From a virus: a DNA stretch of 25,141 bases. Every line of letters starts with the position of its first letter. The stretch's first letter is position 1. The notes beneath the pieces are model-generated. The model did not search any database. It had not been told where the DNA came from and saw only the letters and a program-made list of their open reading frames with translations. The stretch covers positions 1-25,141 of the IMG/VR virus record IMGVR_UViG_3300017719_003791; one strand, written 5' to 3'. Made by a program: the position numbers and the translations under genes. Positions 8,208 to 16,376 of this stretch are shown in pieces.

Positions 8208-10310
8208 ATGGCATATGAAGTTAGATACACAGATGAAGCAAATAAAGGTACAATTGTCGTAGAAGACAATACACTTAATACTGATACAACTTTGCAAATA
8301 CCTGGTAGATTTTATACAGGGTATGGACAAGCTATAGCAGAAAACTTACTTCACTTATTAGAAAATTTTGCTTCACCCACAGCACCAGCAAAGCCTTCAG
8401 AAGGGCAACTATGGTATGATAATTCTGAGGGAGTTGATCAACTTAAAATATATGACGGTACAAGTTGGCTTAGTTCGTCAGGTCTTAAAAAGTCAGACAG
8501 AGAACCTATTGCTAGTATTTCAAATGCAGGCGATCTGTGGGTTGATACTGATAACCAGCAACTATTTTTATACACAGGTGCTCAATGGATACTTGTAGGA
8601 CCTAGCTTTTCAGATGGATTATTAACAGGCGCTTCACCTGCTTCGGTTGTAGGCCAAGATAATCAAGAATATACTATTCTAAAAATTGACGTAGCAGATA
8701 CAACTGTTGCTATTATAAGTGACAACGAATTTTTCTTAAAATCTACTATTCCTGGTTTTGGTACAGGAATAAAGAAAGGTTTTAATCTAAGTAACTTAAA
8801 CGACGAATATACTTTTGTTGGAACAGCTGATAGTGCTGCTGGTGTAAAGGTTACAAATGATCCAATTAACGGAACAGCAATTATTAGTGCAAATGATTTA
8901 TTAAGAGCTGATGCACCAAGTACAACCAACTTTCAGTTAAGAGTAAAAAATAATAATGGCGTGCTAATTGGCTCAGGAGGCGAGCTATCAATTAACGTTG
9001 CAGGATCAACAGGAGTTATCCAACATACAGCAGAAGGCTCTAGTTTAGATATTAGAGTTAAAGATGGACAAACAGTAAAAACACCAATCCGTATTGAATC
9101 AAATACTAACGTTGGTATTAATAATCTAGCACCAGATGAGTCATTAGATGTAGTAGGCAATATACAAGTGTCTCCAACTAATTTAGATCCTAATACAGGT
9201 AGAATAATTGTTAATAATATTACGCAATCTACAGCATTTGACGAAGGATCTATCACAACTCAAGGCGGAATTGGTATTGCAAGAAATGCTTATATCGGCG
9301 GCGATGCTAATATTGACGGTGTTTTACAAACAGGAAACATTATACCTGACGGAAATAGCACACGAAATATAGGTAGTTCTTTACAAAAATATGACCAAGT
9401 TCATTCAAATTCATTCTTTGGACGTTTAACTGGCGATGTTACAGGTACAGTAAGTGGTCGTGCAGGAAGTGCTGAAAGGCTTACGACTGCCACAAGTTTT
9501 GAAATGCAAGGTGATGTAACTGCATCAAGTTTTGCATTTGACGGTAAGTCAGGTGATAGTACAAAGGTCTTTACTACTACCGTATCAGACGGATTTGTAG
9601 CAAACAAAAATATACTAACAACACCTCAGTTATCAGATGAAATAATTATAAGAAAAACACAACTTGCAGCAGGAGAAGACTTACAACAACCGCTAGGGCT
9701 ATATAGAGTAAGTAAGCTTAATTTTCTAAAAAGTTTGCCTCAGATACCTACAGGAAGTTTAATGCCATTTGCTGGAGTTGTAGAGCCGTCGGGTTGGTTA
9801 CTTTGCGATGGTAGAATTGTTTTACAAACACAATTTCCATTATTGTTTAGTACAGTGCAATATGCATTTTTAGATGCAGAATCGTTGAATAACGCTGGAT
9901 TTAGTCCTGACACATTCTTTGCTATACCGGACATGAGAGGTAGATTCCCTCTAGGACTAGACAATATGGGCGATACACAGCCTACAGCAGCAGGAAGAGT
10001 TACATCTACAGGTGCTACCGAATTAGGTAATAGCTTAGGTAATGAAGGCACTGTACTTGATATATCAAATTTACCTGAACACGAACACGATCTGCGTGGT
10101 GATAGTGGTGCTCAGTACTATGCTATTAGAGATAATAGTGGCGAATTACAAGATAACGAAGCTATTACATACGATGCACCGACTGGTGCGCAAGCAGGTC
10201 AAGCATATCCGTCAAGTGGTGGTATTAAAACTACTAGCACATTGGCTTCACCCTTGGATATTATGAATCCATACTTAGCATTAAATTATATTATATATAC
10301 CGGAACGTAA
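8208..10310 (+). CDS. Tail fibre-like protein with C-terminal tail-collar domain, 700 aa
   Basis: A strong AAGGAG (8196-8201) lies 6 bases before the ATG. Residues 1-134 form a module shared with the next two genes: 'YTGYG' and 'LLENFA' followed by two half-repeats, 'GQLWYD...YDGTSW' (66-87) and 'GDLWVD...YTGAQW' (108-127). Residues from about 290 to 490 are fibre-like, with 'NVGINNLAPDESLDVVGN', 'NIGSSLQKYDQVHSNSFFG' and 'LTGDVTGTVSG'. Residues about 512-580 are a phage tail-collar domain: 'GSLMPFAG', 'PSGWLLCDGR', 'FAIPDMRGRFPLG'. The C-terminus has 'SNLPEHEHDL' and ends 'NPYLALNYII', the usual ending of collar-domain fibres. It is probably a trimeric fibre at the tail or baseplate that contacts the host surface. 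Fibre identity is well supported; receptor and position on the virion are unknown. Confidence 0.88.
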   Translation: MAYEVRYTDEANKGTIVVEDNTLNTDTTLQIPGRFYTGYGQAIAENLLHLLENFASPTAPAKPSEGQLWYDNSEGVDQLKIYDGTSWLSSSGLKKSDREPIASISNAGDLWVDTDNQQLFLYTGAQWILVGPSFSDGLLTGASPASVVGQDNQEYTILKIDVADTTVAIISDNEFFLKSTIPGFGTGIKKGFNLSNLNDEYTFVGTADSAAGVKVTNDPINGTAIISANDLLRADAPSTTNFQLRVKNNNGVLIGSGGELSINVAGSTGVIQHTAEGSSLDIRVKDGQTVKTPIRIESNTNVGINNLAPDESLDVVGNIQVSPTNLDPNTGRIIVNNITQSTAFDEGSITTQGGIGIARNAYIGGDANIDGVLQTGNIIPDGNSTRNIGSSLQKYDQVHSNSFFGRLTGDVTGTVSGRAGSAERLTTATSFEMQGDVTASSFAFDGKSGDSTKVFTTTVSDGFVANKNILTTPQLSDEIIIRKTQLAAGEDLQQPLGLYRVSKLNFLKSLPQIPTGSLMPFAGVVEPSGWLLCDGRIVLQTQFPLLFSTVQYAFLDAESLNNAGFSPDTFFAIPDMRGRFPLGLDNMGDTQPTAAGRVTSTGATELGNSLGNEGTVLDISNLPEHEHDLRGDSGAQYYAIRDNSGELQDNEAITYDAPTGAQAGQAYPSSGGIKTTSTLASPLDIMNPYLALNYIIYTGT

Positions 10311-10312
10311 AA

Positions 10313-12178
10313 ATGAGTTATAAGTTAAACAAAACCGATGGATCACTACTTACAGATCTTATTGATGGCCAAATAGACAGTCAATCTACAGATTTAGTTC
10401 TTGTAGGAAGGAATTATACAGGTTTTGGTGAATTTATAAATGAAAATTTTATCAAAATGTTGGAAAACTTTGCTAGTACGGCAGCTCCTGCTCGTCCATT
10501 AGAAGGACAACTTTGGTGGGATACTACTGAGCTGCGTGTTAAAGTTTGGGACGGAACACAATGGAAGGCTTCGGGCGGACCATTTGTGCAAAAAACTAGG
10601 CCGCAAATGAACGCAGGTGATCAGTGGATTGACACAGTTAATCAACAAATGTATTTTTATGACGGTAATAGCGAAAATCAACTTACATTATTAGGACCAG
10701 GTTATAACAAGTTCCAAGGAACAACAGGCTTTCAGGTAGAAAGTATTCTAGATGTACAAAGCAGACCAAGACCTATTGCAAAATTATTTATTGCTGGCGA
10801 ATTTGTAGGGGCATTTAGTAATCTTACATTTACTCCTCGTCCTGCTGAAATTACTACTAAAGGTTTAGTAGGGTTAGTGACAGCTGATAATCCAACTGGT
10901 ATTGTAAAAGAAGGATTTAACCCTGTTGATATTAATAACTTTAAATGGCAAGGTGTTGCTCTTTCTTCTGAAGCACTAGTTAATGATGCAGGCGAAATTG
11001 TTAGAGCTAGCCAGTTCCTACCCAGTGACGGACCAGGCGAAACATCAGGTACATTAACAATTACTAATAATGGTGGTATTACAATAGGTAGTGATAGTAA
11101 CAATGTACAAAAAGTTCTTAGTCCAACACTATTTGTTAATGAAAATCAACTTACTGACCAAGATTATACTATAAGAGTTCGAAGTAGTGCATTCGGTACA
11201 ATTGCTACAGATGCTATATATGTTAAAGCAGATACTGCACATGTAGGTATCTTTAAAGAAAATCCGGCATATACACTTGATGTTTCAGGTGATGTAAATA
11301 TTGACGGAAACTTATTTGTGCAAGGCAACACTACACAAATAAATGTTACTAATTTAGAAATTGAAGATAAAACTATTGAACTAGCAAAATCAAATGATAG
11401 TACAATAGGCGATGACGAAGCTGTTGATCTAGGTGGTATTATATTAACATCTTCAGATAATCCTAAATCAATATTATGGAACCGTACAACTAATAGTTGG
11501 ACATCAAATGTTAATTTTGATTTAGATAATGGTAGAGTTTATAAAATTAACGGCATTACTAAATTATCAGATGCACGTTTAGAAAATACAATATTATTTG
11601 CAGAAGGTTTAAGAAGAATCGGAACACTTGAATATCTTGATGTAGATAATATCAATATTAACTCAAGTACAATTACTGCTTCTACTCCTCTTATAATTAA
11701 TTCTTCAGATACAATTACAATAAACGACAAAAAGATTACAGGCGTAATTGATCCAACTGTGGGGAAAGATGTTGCAAATAAAAATTATGTAGATACACAG
11801 CTTGATAGCGAAAGAGTTATTATTACATTAGACGTAACTAATTTAAATGACAATCAAATTGGCTTTATTTTAGATACAGTATATCCTGCTTCGCAAAAAG
11901 AAGAAGGAACATTAGGGTTTGTTATTGTACAAGATGCTAATGCTTCTGTTGTTAGTAACGTGGATGTTGATGCTGTAAAAAATATTACATACACGGCTGT
12001 TGATAGTAACGGCACACAAAATGAATCGGTTATGCAGGATATTGCTTTCTTCCCTGCAAGCGGTAACTTAACAAGACAAGTTACTACAGGCCTAAAAAGA
12101 TATGAGGTAGAAAGCGGTAATTGGGTATTCAAGTCGGATGTATATACTGACTTTACAAGTGATCCAAATTTCCCATAA
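10313..12178 (+). CDS. Tail fibre-like protein, second paralogue, 621 aa
   Basis: It starts 2 bases after the previous stop; only a weak CGGA (10301-10304) precedes the ATG, so translation may be coupled to the upstream gene. Residues 1-130 repeat the shared N-terminal module: 'YTGFG', 'MLENFAS', 'GQLWWD...WDGTQW' and 'GDQWID...FYDG'. The middle has 'YTLDVSGDVNIDGNL' and 'NVTNLEIEDKTIELA', and a later 'ITGVIDPTVGKDVANKNYVD', all typical of beta-structured fibre stalks in marine T4-like phages. Unlike the first paralogue it lacks a collar domain; the last 100 residues ('VIVQDANASVVSNVDVD' onward) are beta-type and unrecognised. It is probably a second fibre or baseplate-linked protein whose shared N-terminus docks to the same kind of site. 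Confidence 0.82.
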   Translation: MSYKLNKTDGSLLTDLIDGQIDSQSTDLVLVGRNYTGFGEFINENFIKMLENFASTAAPARPLEGQLWWDTTELRVKVWDGTQWKASGGPFVQKTRPQMNAGDQWIDTVNQQMYFYDGNSENQLTLLGPGYNKFQGTTGFQVESILDVQSRPRPIAKLFIAGEFVGAFSNLTFTPRPAEITTKGLVGLVTADNPTGIVKEGFNPVDINNFKWQGVALSSEALVNDAGEIVRASQFLPSDGPGETSGTLTITNNGGITIGSDSNNVQKVLSPTLFVNENQLTDQDYTIRVRSSAFGTIATDAIYVKADTAHVGIFKENPAYTLDVSGDVNIDGNLFVQGNTTQINVTNLEIEDKTIELAKSNDSTIGDDEAVDLGGIILTSSDNPKSILWNRTTNSWTSNVNFDLDNGRVYKINGITKLSDARLENTILFAEGLRRIGTLEYLDVDNININSSTITASTPLIINSSDTITINDKKITGVIDPTVGKDVANKNYVDTQLDSERVIITLDVTNLNDNQIGFILDTVYPASQKEEGTLGFVIVQDANASVVSNVDVDAVKNITYTAVDSNGTQNESVMQDIAFFPASGNLTRQVTTGLKRYEVESGNWVFKSDVYTDFTSDPNFP

Positions 12179-12179
12179 A

Positions 12180-12187
12180 GATAAATA
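12180..12187 (+). promoter_or_regulatory. Candidate T4-like late promoter box (GATAAATA)
   Basis: GATAAATA fits NATAAATA and sits just after the stop of the preceding fibre gene. The ATG at 12213 lies 25 bases downstream, leaving room for a short leader with the ribosome binding site AAGGG (12198-12202). Chance matches are expected in sequence this AT-rich, but the position in a short intergenic gap supports it. Confidence 0.45.
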
Positions 12188-12212
12188 ATATAGTAACAAG
12201 GGTTGAACACAA

Positions 12213-13715
12213 ATGGCTTATACACTGAACAAATACAATGCTGATATATTAACTGTAGTTGAAGACGGCACAGTTGATAATACTACCGATTTAAAATTTA
12301 TTGGTAAAAATTATGCAGGATACGGAGAAATTCAAAATGAAAATTTCCTTTTCCTATTAGAAAACTTTGCTGGAAATAATCCACCATCGAGGGCATTAAG
12401 TGGCCAAGTTTGGTTTGATGCATCAGTAAGCAAACTTAAATTTTATGATGGAAATAAATGGCGCTCAACAGGCGGATCTGAAACTTCATCCGGAGAACCA
12501 ACAGGATTAACACAAGGTGATTTTTGGTGGGACACTAGTAATGAGCAATTATTTGTATATAACGGTTCAACATTTGTGTTAGTAGGCCCGCAAAACGCAG
12601 GTATAGGTGTTACAGCATTTGTAAGTGACACAGTTGATGATAATGTAGGAACTACAAGGTCGGTAATTAAAGGTATTGTCGGTGACGAAGTAGTTTATAT
12701 GCTAAGTGCAACATCGTTTGAATTAAGTAATGAAGATAAAATAGATCTTCCGGGTTTCACTTTAATTAAAGCAGGATTTACACTAAAGGGTACAGACGCA
12801 TTAGGTGTAACACAAGCATCACTTACACCTGATTATGTTCATTGGGGAACTGCAAGTAATGCACTTAGATTAGGTGGCAACTTAGCAGAAGATTATGTTC
12901 TATCAACAAATCCGAGTTTTGGCGGCGCTGCTAATTTTACAGACGGCGGCTTTACAGTAGGCAACGACAATGCTTTAAAAGTATATGTTGATAGAGATGC
13001 TACAAGTACAACAGAAGATCACGGTGTAATAGAAAATGATGTAGGTAGTAATAGTAAAATAAGTTTTAAAGCTACAAATAATGCCGGAACATCAGTCCAT
13101 AGTATTACAATTACTGCTGACGGAATTGAACCTGCTACTGACAATGAATTTAATTTAGGCACTACAGCTAAAAAATGGGCAAATGTTTATGCAACAAATT
13201 TTATTGGTAAAGCTGACGAAGCAAAAGCATTAAGAGTTACTGGAGCAGGCGCAGAATATTTTGGTGTTGGAAGAGAAGATGTTACAGCAAAATCAATTGC
13301 AGCTAGAACAGCTGACGGCGATCTTTATGCAAGATTCTTCCAAGGTACTGCTACTAGCGCACAATATGCTGACTTAGCAGAAAAATATACAACAGCAGAA
13401 GAATTGCCAGCAGGTACAGCAGTTGCAGTCGGTGGTGATGCAGAAGTTAAACCAGCAAGCGCAAGCAATATGTGTATTGGTGTTGGTTCAACTGATCCGG
13501 CATATAGGATGAACAGCGAAGCAGAAGGCCAGTACATTGGTCTTAAAGGACGTTTGCCAGTAAGAGTAAAAGGCCCAGTTTCAAAAGGCCAAGCAGTGTA
13601 TGCATGGGAAGATGGCGTAAGTACAACTATTGCTTCGTCAGCATTAGTGGGTATTGCACTTGAAAGCAATAGTGACGAAGGCGAAAAATTAGTAGAATGT
13701 GTTTTAAAAGTATAA
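12213..13715 (+). CDS. Tail fibre-like protein, third paralogue, 500 aa
   Basis: The ATG follows AAGGG (12198-12202) with 10 bases between. Residues 1-128 are the third copy of the shared module: 'YAGYG', 'LLENFAG', 'GQVWFD...YDGNKW' and 'GDFWWD...YNGSTF'. The middle is fibre-like: 'ALKVYVDRDAT', 'LGTTAKKWANVYATNF'. The last 115 residues hold 'ADLAEKYTTAEELPAG', 'IGVGSTDPAYRMN' and 'GLKGRLPVRVKGPVSKGQ'. This layout resembles C-terminal domains of other phage fibre and appendage proteins, some of which are self-cleaving intramolecular chaperones of the peptidase G2 type. Self-cleavage is not shown here: I cannot point to a catalytic pair with confidence. The shared N-terminus and different tip suggest the three fibres use one attachment scheme with three binding ends. 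Confidence 0.83.
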   Translation: MAYTLNKYNADILTVVEDGTVDNTTDLKFIGKNYAGYGEIQNENFLFLLENFAGNNPPSRALSGQVWFDASVSKLKFYDGNKWRSTGGSETSSGEPTGLTQGDFWWDTSNEQLFVYNGSTFVLVGPQNAGIGVTAFVSDTVDDNVGTTRSVIKGIVGDEVVYMLSATSFELSNEDKIDLPGFTLIKAGFTLKGTDALGVTQASLTPDYVHWGTASNALRLGGNLAEDYVLSTNPSFGGAANFTDGGFTVGNDNALKVYVDRDATSTTEDHGVIENDVGSNSKISFKATNNAGTSVHSITITADGIEPATDNEFNLGTTAKKWANVYATNFIGKADEAKALRVTGAGAEYFGVGREDVTAKSIAARTADGDLYARFFQGTATSAQYADLAEKYTTAEELPAGTAVAVGGDAEVKPASASNMCIGVGSTDPAYRMNSEAEGQYIGLKGRLPVRVKGPVSKGQAVYAWEDGVSTTIASSALVGIALESNSDEGEKLVECVLKV

Positions 13716-13726
13716 AAGGATAGGCA

Positions 13727-14665
13727 ATGGCAGTAGATGATATTATCACCGCAGCCCGTTATAATTTGTTACAAGCAAGAATTGCAACTATAATAGGCGA
13801 CCCAAGTGACGGCGAAGGTTACGGACAGCAACTAGAAAGCGATACCGTAGCTACAGGATCTACTGTTCGTGCTGTAGATATGGCAGGATTATATACAGAT
13901 ATGATCCGTGCTAGAAAACATCAAACAGGAAATATACCTAATACTATTAGTAGTATTGTGGCAGGCGACATTGTCGGTGATGACGATACTGCACCATACG
14001 ATACTACAAGTTTTACAGCGTTTGAAGAAGCTATGGAAGACATAGAATCTAACAAATATGATTTAAGTTTGTCTCAAGCAACTGTACAATCATTAGCTTC
14101 TGCAACACGTGGTCCAGGATGGAATAGTACAATATACCAAGAATTTAGTTTAAATTTTGTAGGCTATACAACTGAAAATGGAACAGCTATTTCAGCAGCC
14201 GATCATAGACGTGCATTTTTTAATGCAGGCGGTTCAGTTTATGTATCACCAAATCTAAGTGGCGGTTCAGGCAATAAAACAAAAGACTGGCGCAATTTGC
14301 TTTCAAATATTAGTCAAATAAGATTTACTCACGATGAAACAAACGCCTTTGCTGGCACCGGTAGTGCTATTGGTAATTATGACCTAACAACTAGTTATAA
14401 GCAGTTATTCATCAAACAAGCAGAACTATATCCAGTGTATAATGAAAACAATTTTAAACTATATGCAAAAAAATTATCAGACAGTGAAATACAGTTTAAA
14501 GTAGAACTAAATGATGACGATACTGGAGATAGAACAGGGCTAGGTGCTGCACAAGACGAATCAATTACTGGAACACTTGCAGTAGTAATACAAGTATTAC
14601 GTCCGAGTGGAACATCAGTAGATATACCGGCACCTGCTTATGTAGAAAGATCTGCATTTAATTAA
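13727..14665 (+). CDS. Structural protein, paralogous to the next gene, 312 aa
   Basis: AAGGA (13716-13720) lies 6 bases before the ATG. The protein starts 'AVDDIITAARYNLLQARIA' and has 'GYGQ' (31-34), 'RKHQTGN' (63-69), 'FEEAMEDIE', then a C-terminal half with 'HRRAFFNAGG', 'SPNLSGGSGNKTKDWRNLL', 'YNLTTSY'-like 'YDLTTSY', 'FKLYAKKLSDSEIQFKVEL' and 'VIQVLRP'. The next gene has the same blocks in the same order, so the two are clear paralogues. There are no catalytic motifs, cysteines or membrane segments. Proteins with this N-terminus occur among structural genes of marine T4-like phages. Position after three fibres suggests a tail or fibre-associated virion protein; the exact role is unknown. 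Confidence 0.75.
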   Translation: MAVDDIITAARYNLLQARIATIIGDPSDGEGYGQQLESDTVATGSTVRAVDMAGLYTDMIRARKHQTGNIPNTISSIVAGDIVGDDDTAPYDTTSFTAFEEAMEDIESNKYDLSLSQATVQSLASATRGPGWNSTIYQEFSLNFVGYTTENGTAISAADHRRAFFNAGGSVYVSPNLSGGSGNKTKDWRNLLSNISQIRFTHDETNAFAGTGSAIGNYDLTTSYKQLFIKQAELYPVYNENNFKLYAKKLSDSEIQFKVELNDDDTGDRTGLGAAQDESITGTLAVVIQVLRPSGTSVDIPAPAYVERSAFN

Positions 14666-14674
14666 CTTTTCTTC

Positions 14675-14702
14675 TTGACAAAATTAAAAAAGTATATATA
14701 AT
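14675..14702 (+). promoter_or_regulatory. Sigma70-type promoter before the 407-aa gene
   Basis: TTGACA (14675-14680) and TATAAT (14697-14702) are both perfect consensus hexamers, 16 bases apart, in the 71-base gap before the GTG at 14737. Host RNA polymerase with its main sigma factor would be expected to use it. Its -10 hexamer overlaps the late-type box at 14700-14707. Confidence 0.6.
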
Positions 14703-14707
14703 AAATA
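14700..14707 (+). promoter_or_regulatory. Candidate T4-like late promoter box (AATAAATA)
   Basis: AATAAATA fits NATAAATA and overlaps the -10 hexamer of the sigma70-type promoter by three bases. The GTG start is 29 bases downstream with CGGAG between, a good leader length. Either or both elements could drive the 407-aa gene. Confidence 0.45.
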
Positions 14708-14725
14708 CTACTAGATAAGATTTTT

Positions 14726-14730
14726 CGGAG
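14726..14730 (+). promoter_or_regulatory. Ribosome binding site CGGAG deciding a GTG start
   Basis: CGGAG is 6 bases before the GTG at 14737. No in-frame ATG precedes the conserved 'ILATRFNNLQSRIA' block that aligns with the start of the upstream paralogue, so GTG is the likely initiator. Confidence 0.6.
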
Positions 14731-14736
14731 ATATTT

Positions 14737-15960
14737 GTGCCAACTACTACCCCAATTCTAGCAACAAGATTTAATAATCTTCAGTCGAGGATAGCAGCAA
14801 TCTACGGCCCGCCGTCAAGTGCTAGTTCGGCAACTGGTTATGGACAAACAGTTAGGTCTGGCCAAGTAGAAAGTTTTGATGCTACGTCACGAACATTTAA
14901 TGCTAGTACTAATGTAGATTATTCTTCAAACAGAATTACTATATCAGGGCATAATTTTGCCGAAGGCGGATTAGTTGAATATGATGCTAACGGAAATGAT
15001 CCTATAGTTGAAACTTTAATTGAAGACGCACATTATTATGTAAAAGTTATTAGTTCAAATGTTATAGAATTATACTTTGAATATGACGGTACAACTTTTT
15101 CTCGTGAAGTAGATTTATTAAGTGGTGCATCTGGAACACATATTTTAAATTATTATAATACAGATAAGATTAGCGCTGATGATTATTTTCAGTTATATGT
15201 AGATGTTGCTACTGCACGTATCCATCAAATCGGAAATGGATTTATAGTAGGAAATAGTGCTTTTATTGCAGCTGGCGATATTATTGAACTAAGTTATTTG
15301 ACTTTTATGGAAGGTGTAATGACACAAATAGAAGCAGATAAATTTTTAATTGCAGACCCCGGCCAAGTAATTTTAGAATCTTTAAAAGATGGTTCAAATT
15401 CTAGCATTGATTCAGTAAGGACATCACCCTGGAACGGTACAAGACGTCATGAATTTTCATTAAATTTTACTAGTACTGCTCAAGCACGAGGATTTTGGAA
15501 TAGTGCTGGCGAAATTAGAATTAATCCTAGCTTAACAGGCGGCTCAGGTCAAAAAACAGGCGACTGGAGATCAATTATTGGCGATACTAACGGAATTGGT
15601 TACCTAACGTTTTCAAGAACTGGCACTGCTAAAACAGGCCCCGGCGGATCAATTACATCAAGTATAACTCCGTACAATCTTACAAGTAGTTATCAAGTAG
15701 TCATGCAAATAAATGGCGCAAGTTATGGTAATAACAGATATAGATTGTATGCAAGAAAAGTTAGTAATACCGAGTATCGATTTAGATTAGAGTTTGCTGA
15801 TCTAGATAGCCCCGGCGGCTTCGGTATTGACGAAAACGTAAATGGCACTTTACGTAGTAATATTCAAATATACAGACCTAACGGAAATGTAGTTATCGGA
15901 GGCACTTCGTATAACACAGTTAGTTTTACTGCTACTGGACAAAACATACAAACTCTTTAA
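14737..15960 (+). CDS. Structural protein with inserted beta domain, paralogue of 13727-14665, 407 aa
   Basis: It has a GTG start with CGGAG at 14726-14730. Blocks shared with the 312-aa neighbour: 'ATRFNNLQSRIA' (9-20), 'GYGQ' (34-37), 'RIHQIGN' (161-167), 'FWNSAGEIRINPSLTGGSG', 'YNLTSSY', 'YRLYARKVSNTEYRFRLEF' and 'IQIYRPNG'. Between GYGQ and RIHQIGN this protein has about 95 residues the neighbour lacks (about 43-142). The insert carries 'NRITISGHNFAEGG', 'YYVKVISSNVIELYF' and 'GASGTHIL', a small beta module that recurs in large phage and surface proteins. It has no catalytic motif. It is separated from its neighbour by a 71-base gap holding promoter elements, and it is the last structural gene before the sugar/radical SAM block. 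A tail or fibre-associated role is likely; its precise function is unknown. Confidence 0.75.
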   Translation: MPTTTPILATRFNNLQSRIAAIYGPPSSASSATGYGQTVRSGQVESFDATSRTFNASTNVDYSSNRITISGHNFAEGGLVEYDANGNDPIVETLIEDAHYYVKVISSNVIELYFEYDGTTFSREVDLLSGASGTHILNYYNTDKISADDYFQLYVDVATARIHQIGNGFIVGNSAFIAAGDIIELSYLTFMEGVMTQIEADKFLIADPGQVILESLKDGSNSSIDSVRTSPWNGTRRHEFSLNFTSTAQARGFWNSAGEIRINPSLTGGSGQKTGDWRSIIGDTNGIGYLTFSRTGTAKTGPGGSITSSITPYNLTSSYQVVMQINGASYGNNRYRLYARKVSNTEYRFRLEFADLDSPGGFGIDENVNGTLRSNIQIYRPNGNVVIGGTSYNTVSFTATGQNIQTL

Positions 15961-15967
15961 AAAGATA

Positions 15968-15996
15968 TTGACCTTTTTGCTTTTCTACTATATAAT
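15968..15996 (+). promoter_or_regulatory. Sigma70-type promoter opening the modification gene block
   Basis: TTGACC (15968-15973, five of six consensus bases) and TATAAT (15991-15996, perfect) are separated by 17 bases, the optimal spacing. They lie in the 62-base gap between the structural block and the small gene at 16023. A start near 16003 would leave a short leader containing the AGGAG at 16013-16017. No NATAAATA box is present in this gap, which suggests timing different from the structural genes. Confidence 0.65.
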
Positions 15997-16012
15997 ATAA
16001 CTAATAGATAAT

Positions 16013-16017
16013 AGGAG
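16013..16017 (+). promoter_or_regulatory. Ribosome binding site AGGAG
   Basis: AGGAG lies 5 bases before the ATG at 16023, just downstream of the predicted transcription start. It fixes the start of the 117-aa gene. Confidence 0.6.
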
Positions 16018-16022
16018 AACTT

Positions 16023-16376
16023 ATGGACGAACGTCTTGCGAAAGCATTAGAATTTAGTAACTATATGGTTACTTTCAATAACAAAAAACAAATATTAAAG
16101 GAAAAGTTCAATTCAGATCTTTTATACTATATTCAAGGATCTCAATTTACTATTACAAAAGAATTAATTACATTTGTAGGGTTTCTTCTAGAAAAAGGTA
16201 ACACTACTGATATTGTACTTACAGATGATAATAATTATCCTATTCGAATTTCTGATCTTAATGATTTCTATGAGACTATAATAGACAATTATTTTTCTGC
16301 TACAAACGAATATCTTACAGAGTACGAAAAATTAAAATTAAATAGATCAGTTGAGTCAATGATAGATCATGAATAG
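16023..16376 (+). CDS. Small conserved-looking protein of unknown function, 117 aa
   Basis: It begins 'MDERLAKALEFSNYMVTFNN' and is alpha/beta-like, acidic at the C-terminus, with no cysteines, signal peptide or membrane segment. The central part has 'FVGFLLEKGN', 'IVLTDDNNYPIRI', then 'FYETIIDNYFSATNEYLTEYEKLK'. I recall similar short proteins in T4-like marine phages, always listed as hypothetical; I cannot name a function. It is the first gene after a strong sigma70-type promoter. Its stop is TAG immediately followed by TAA (16374-16379), and it overlaps the next gene by 8 bases, so the two are probably translated together. It could be a partner or regulator for the transferases downstream, but only its position suggests that. 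Confidence 0.72.
   Translation: MDERLAKALEFSNYMVTFNNKKQILKEKFNSDLLYYIQGSQFTITKELITFVGFLLEKGNTTDIVLTDDNNYPIRISDLNDFYETIIDNYFSATNEYLTEYEKLKLNRSVESMIDHE

Noticed and set aside
1-15960. Genome-wide recoding of TAG to a sense codon
   Set aside because: The long structural genes, about 15 kb of coding sequence, contain no internal TAG, whereas phages with recoded TAG usually have many in such genes. A local event at 20403 is more likely.
15959-15978. Possible terminator hairpin AAAAAG/CTTTTT after the 407-aa gene
   Set aside because: The stem has a single G-C pair, so it would be very weak, and it overlaps the -35 hexamer of the sigma70-type promoter.
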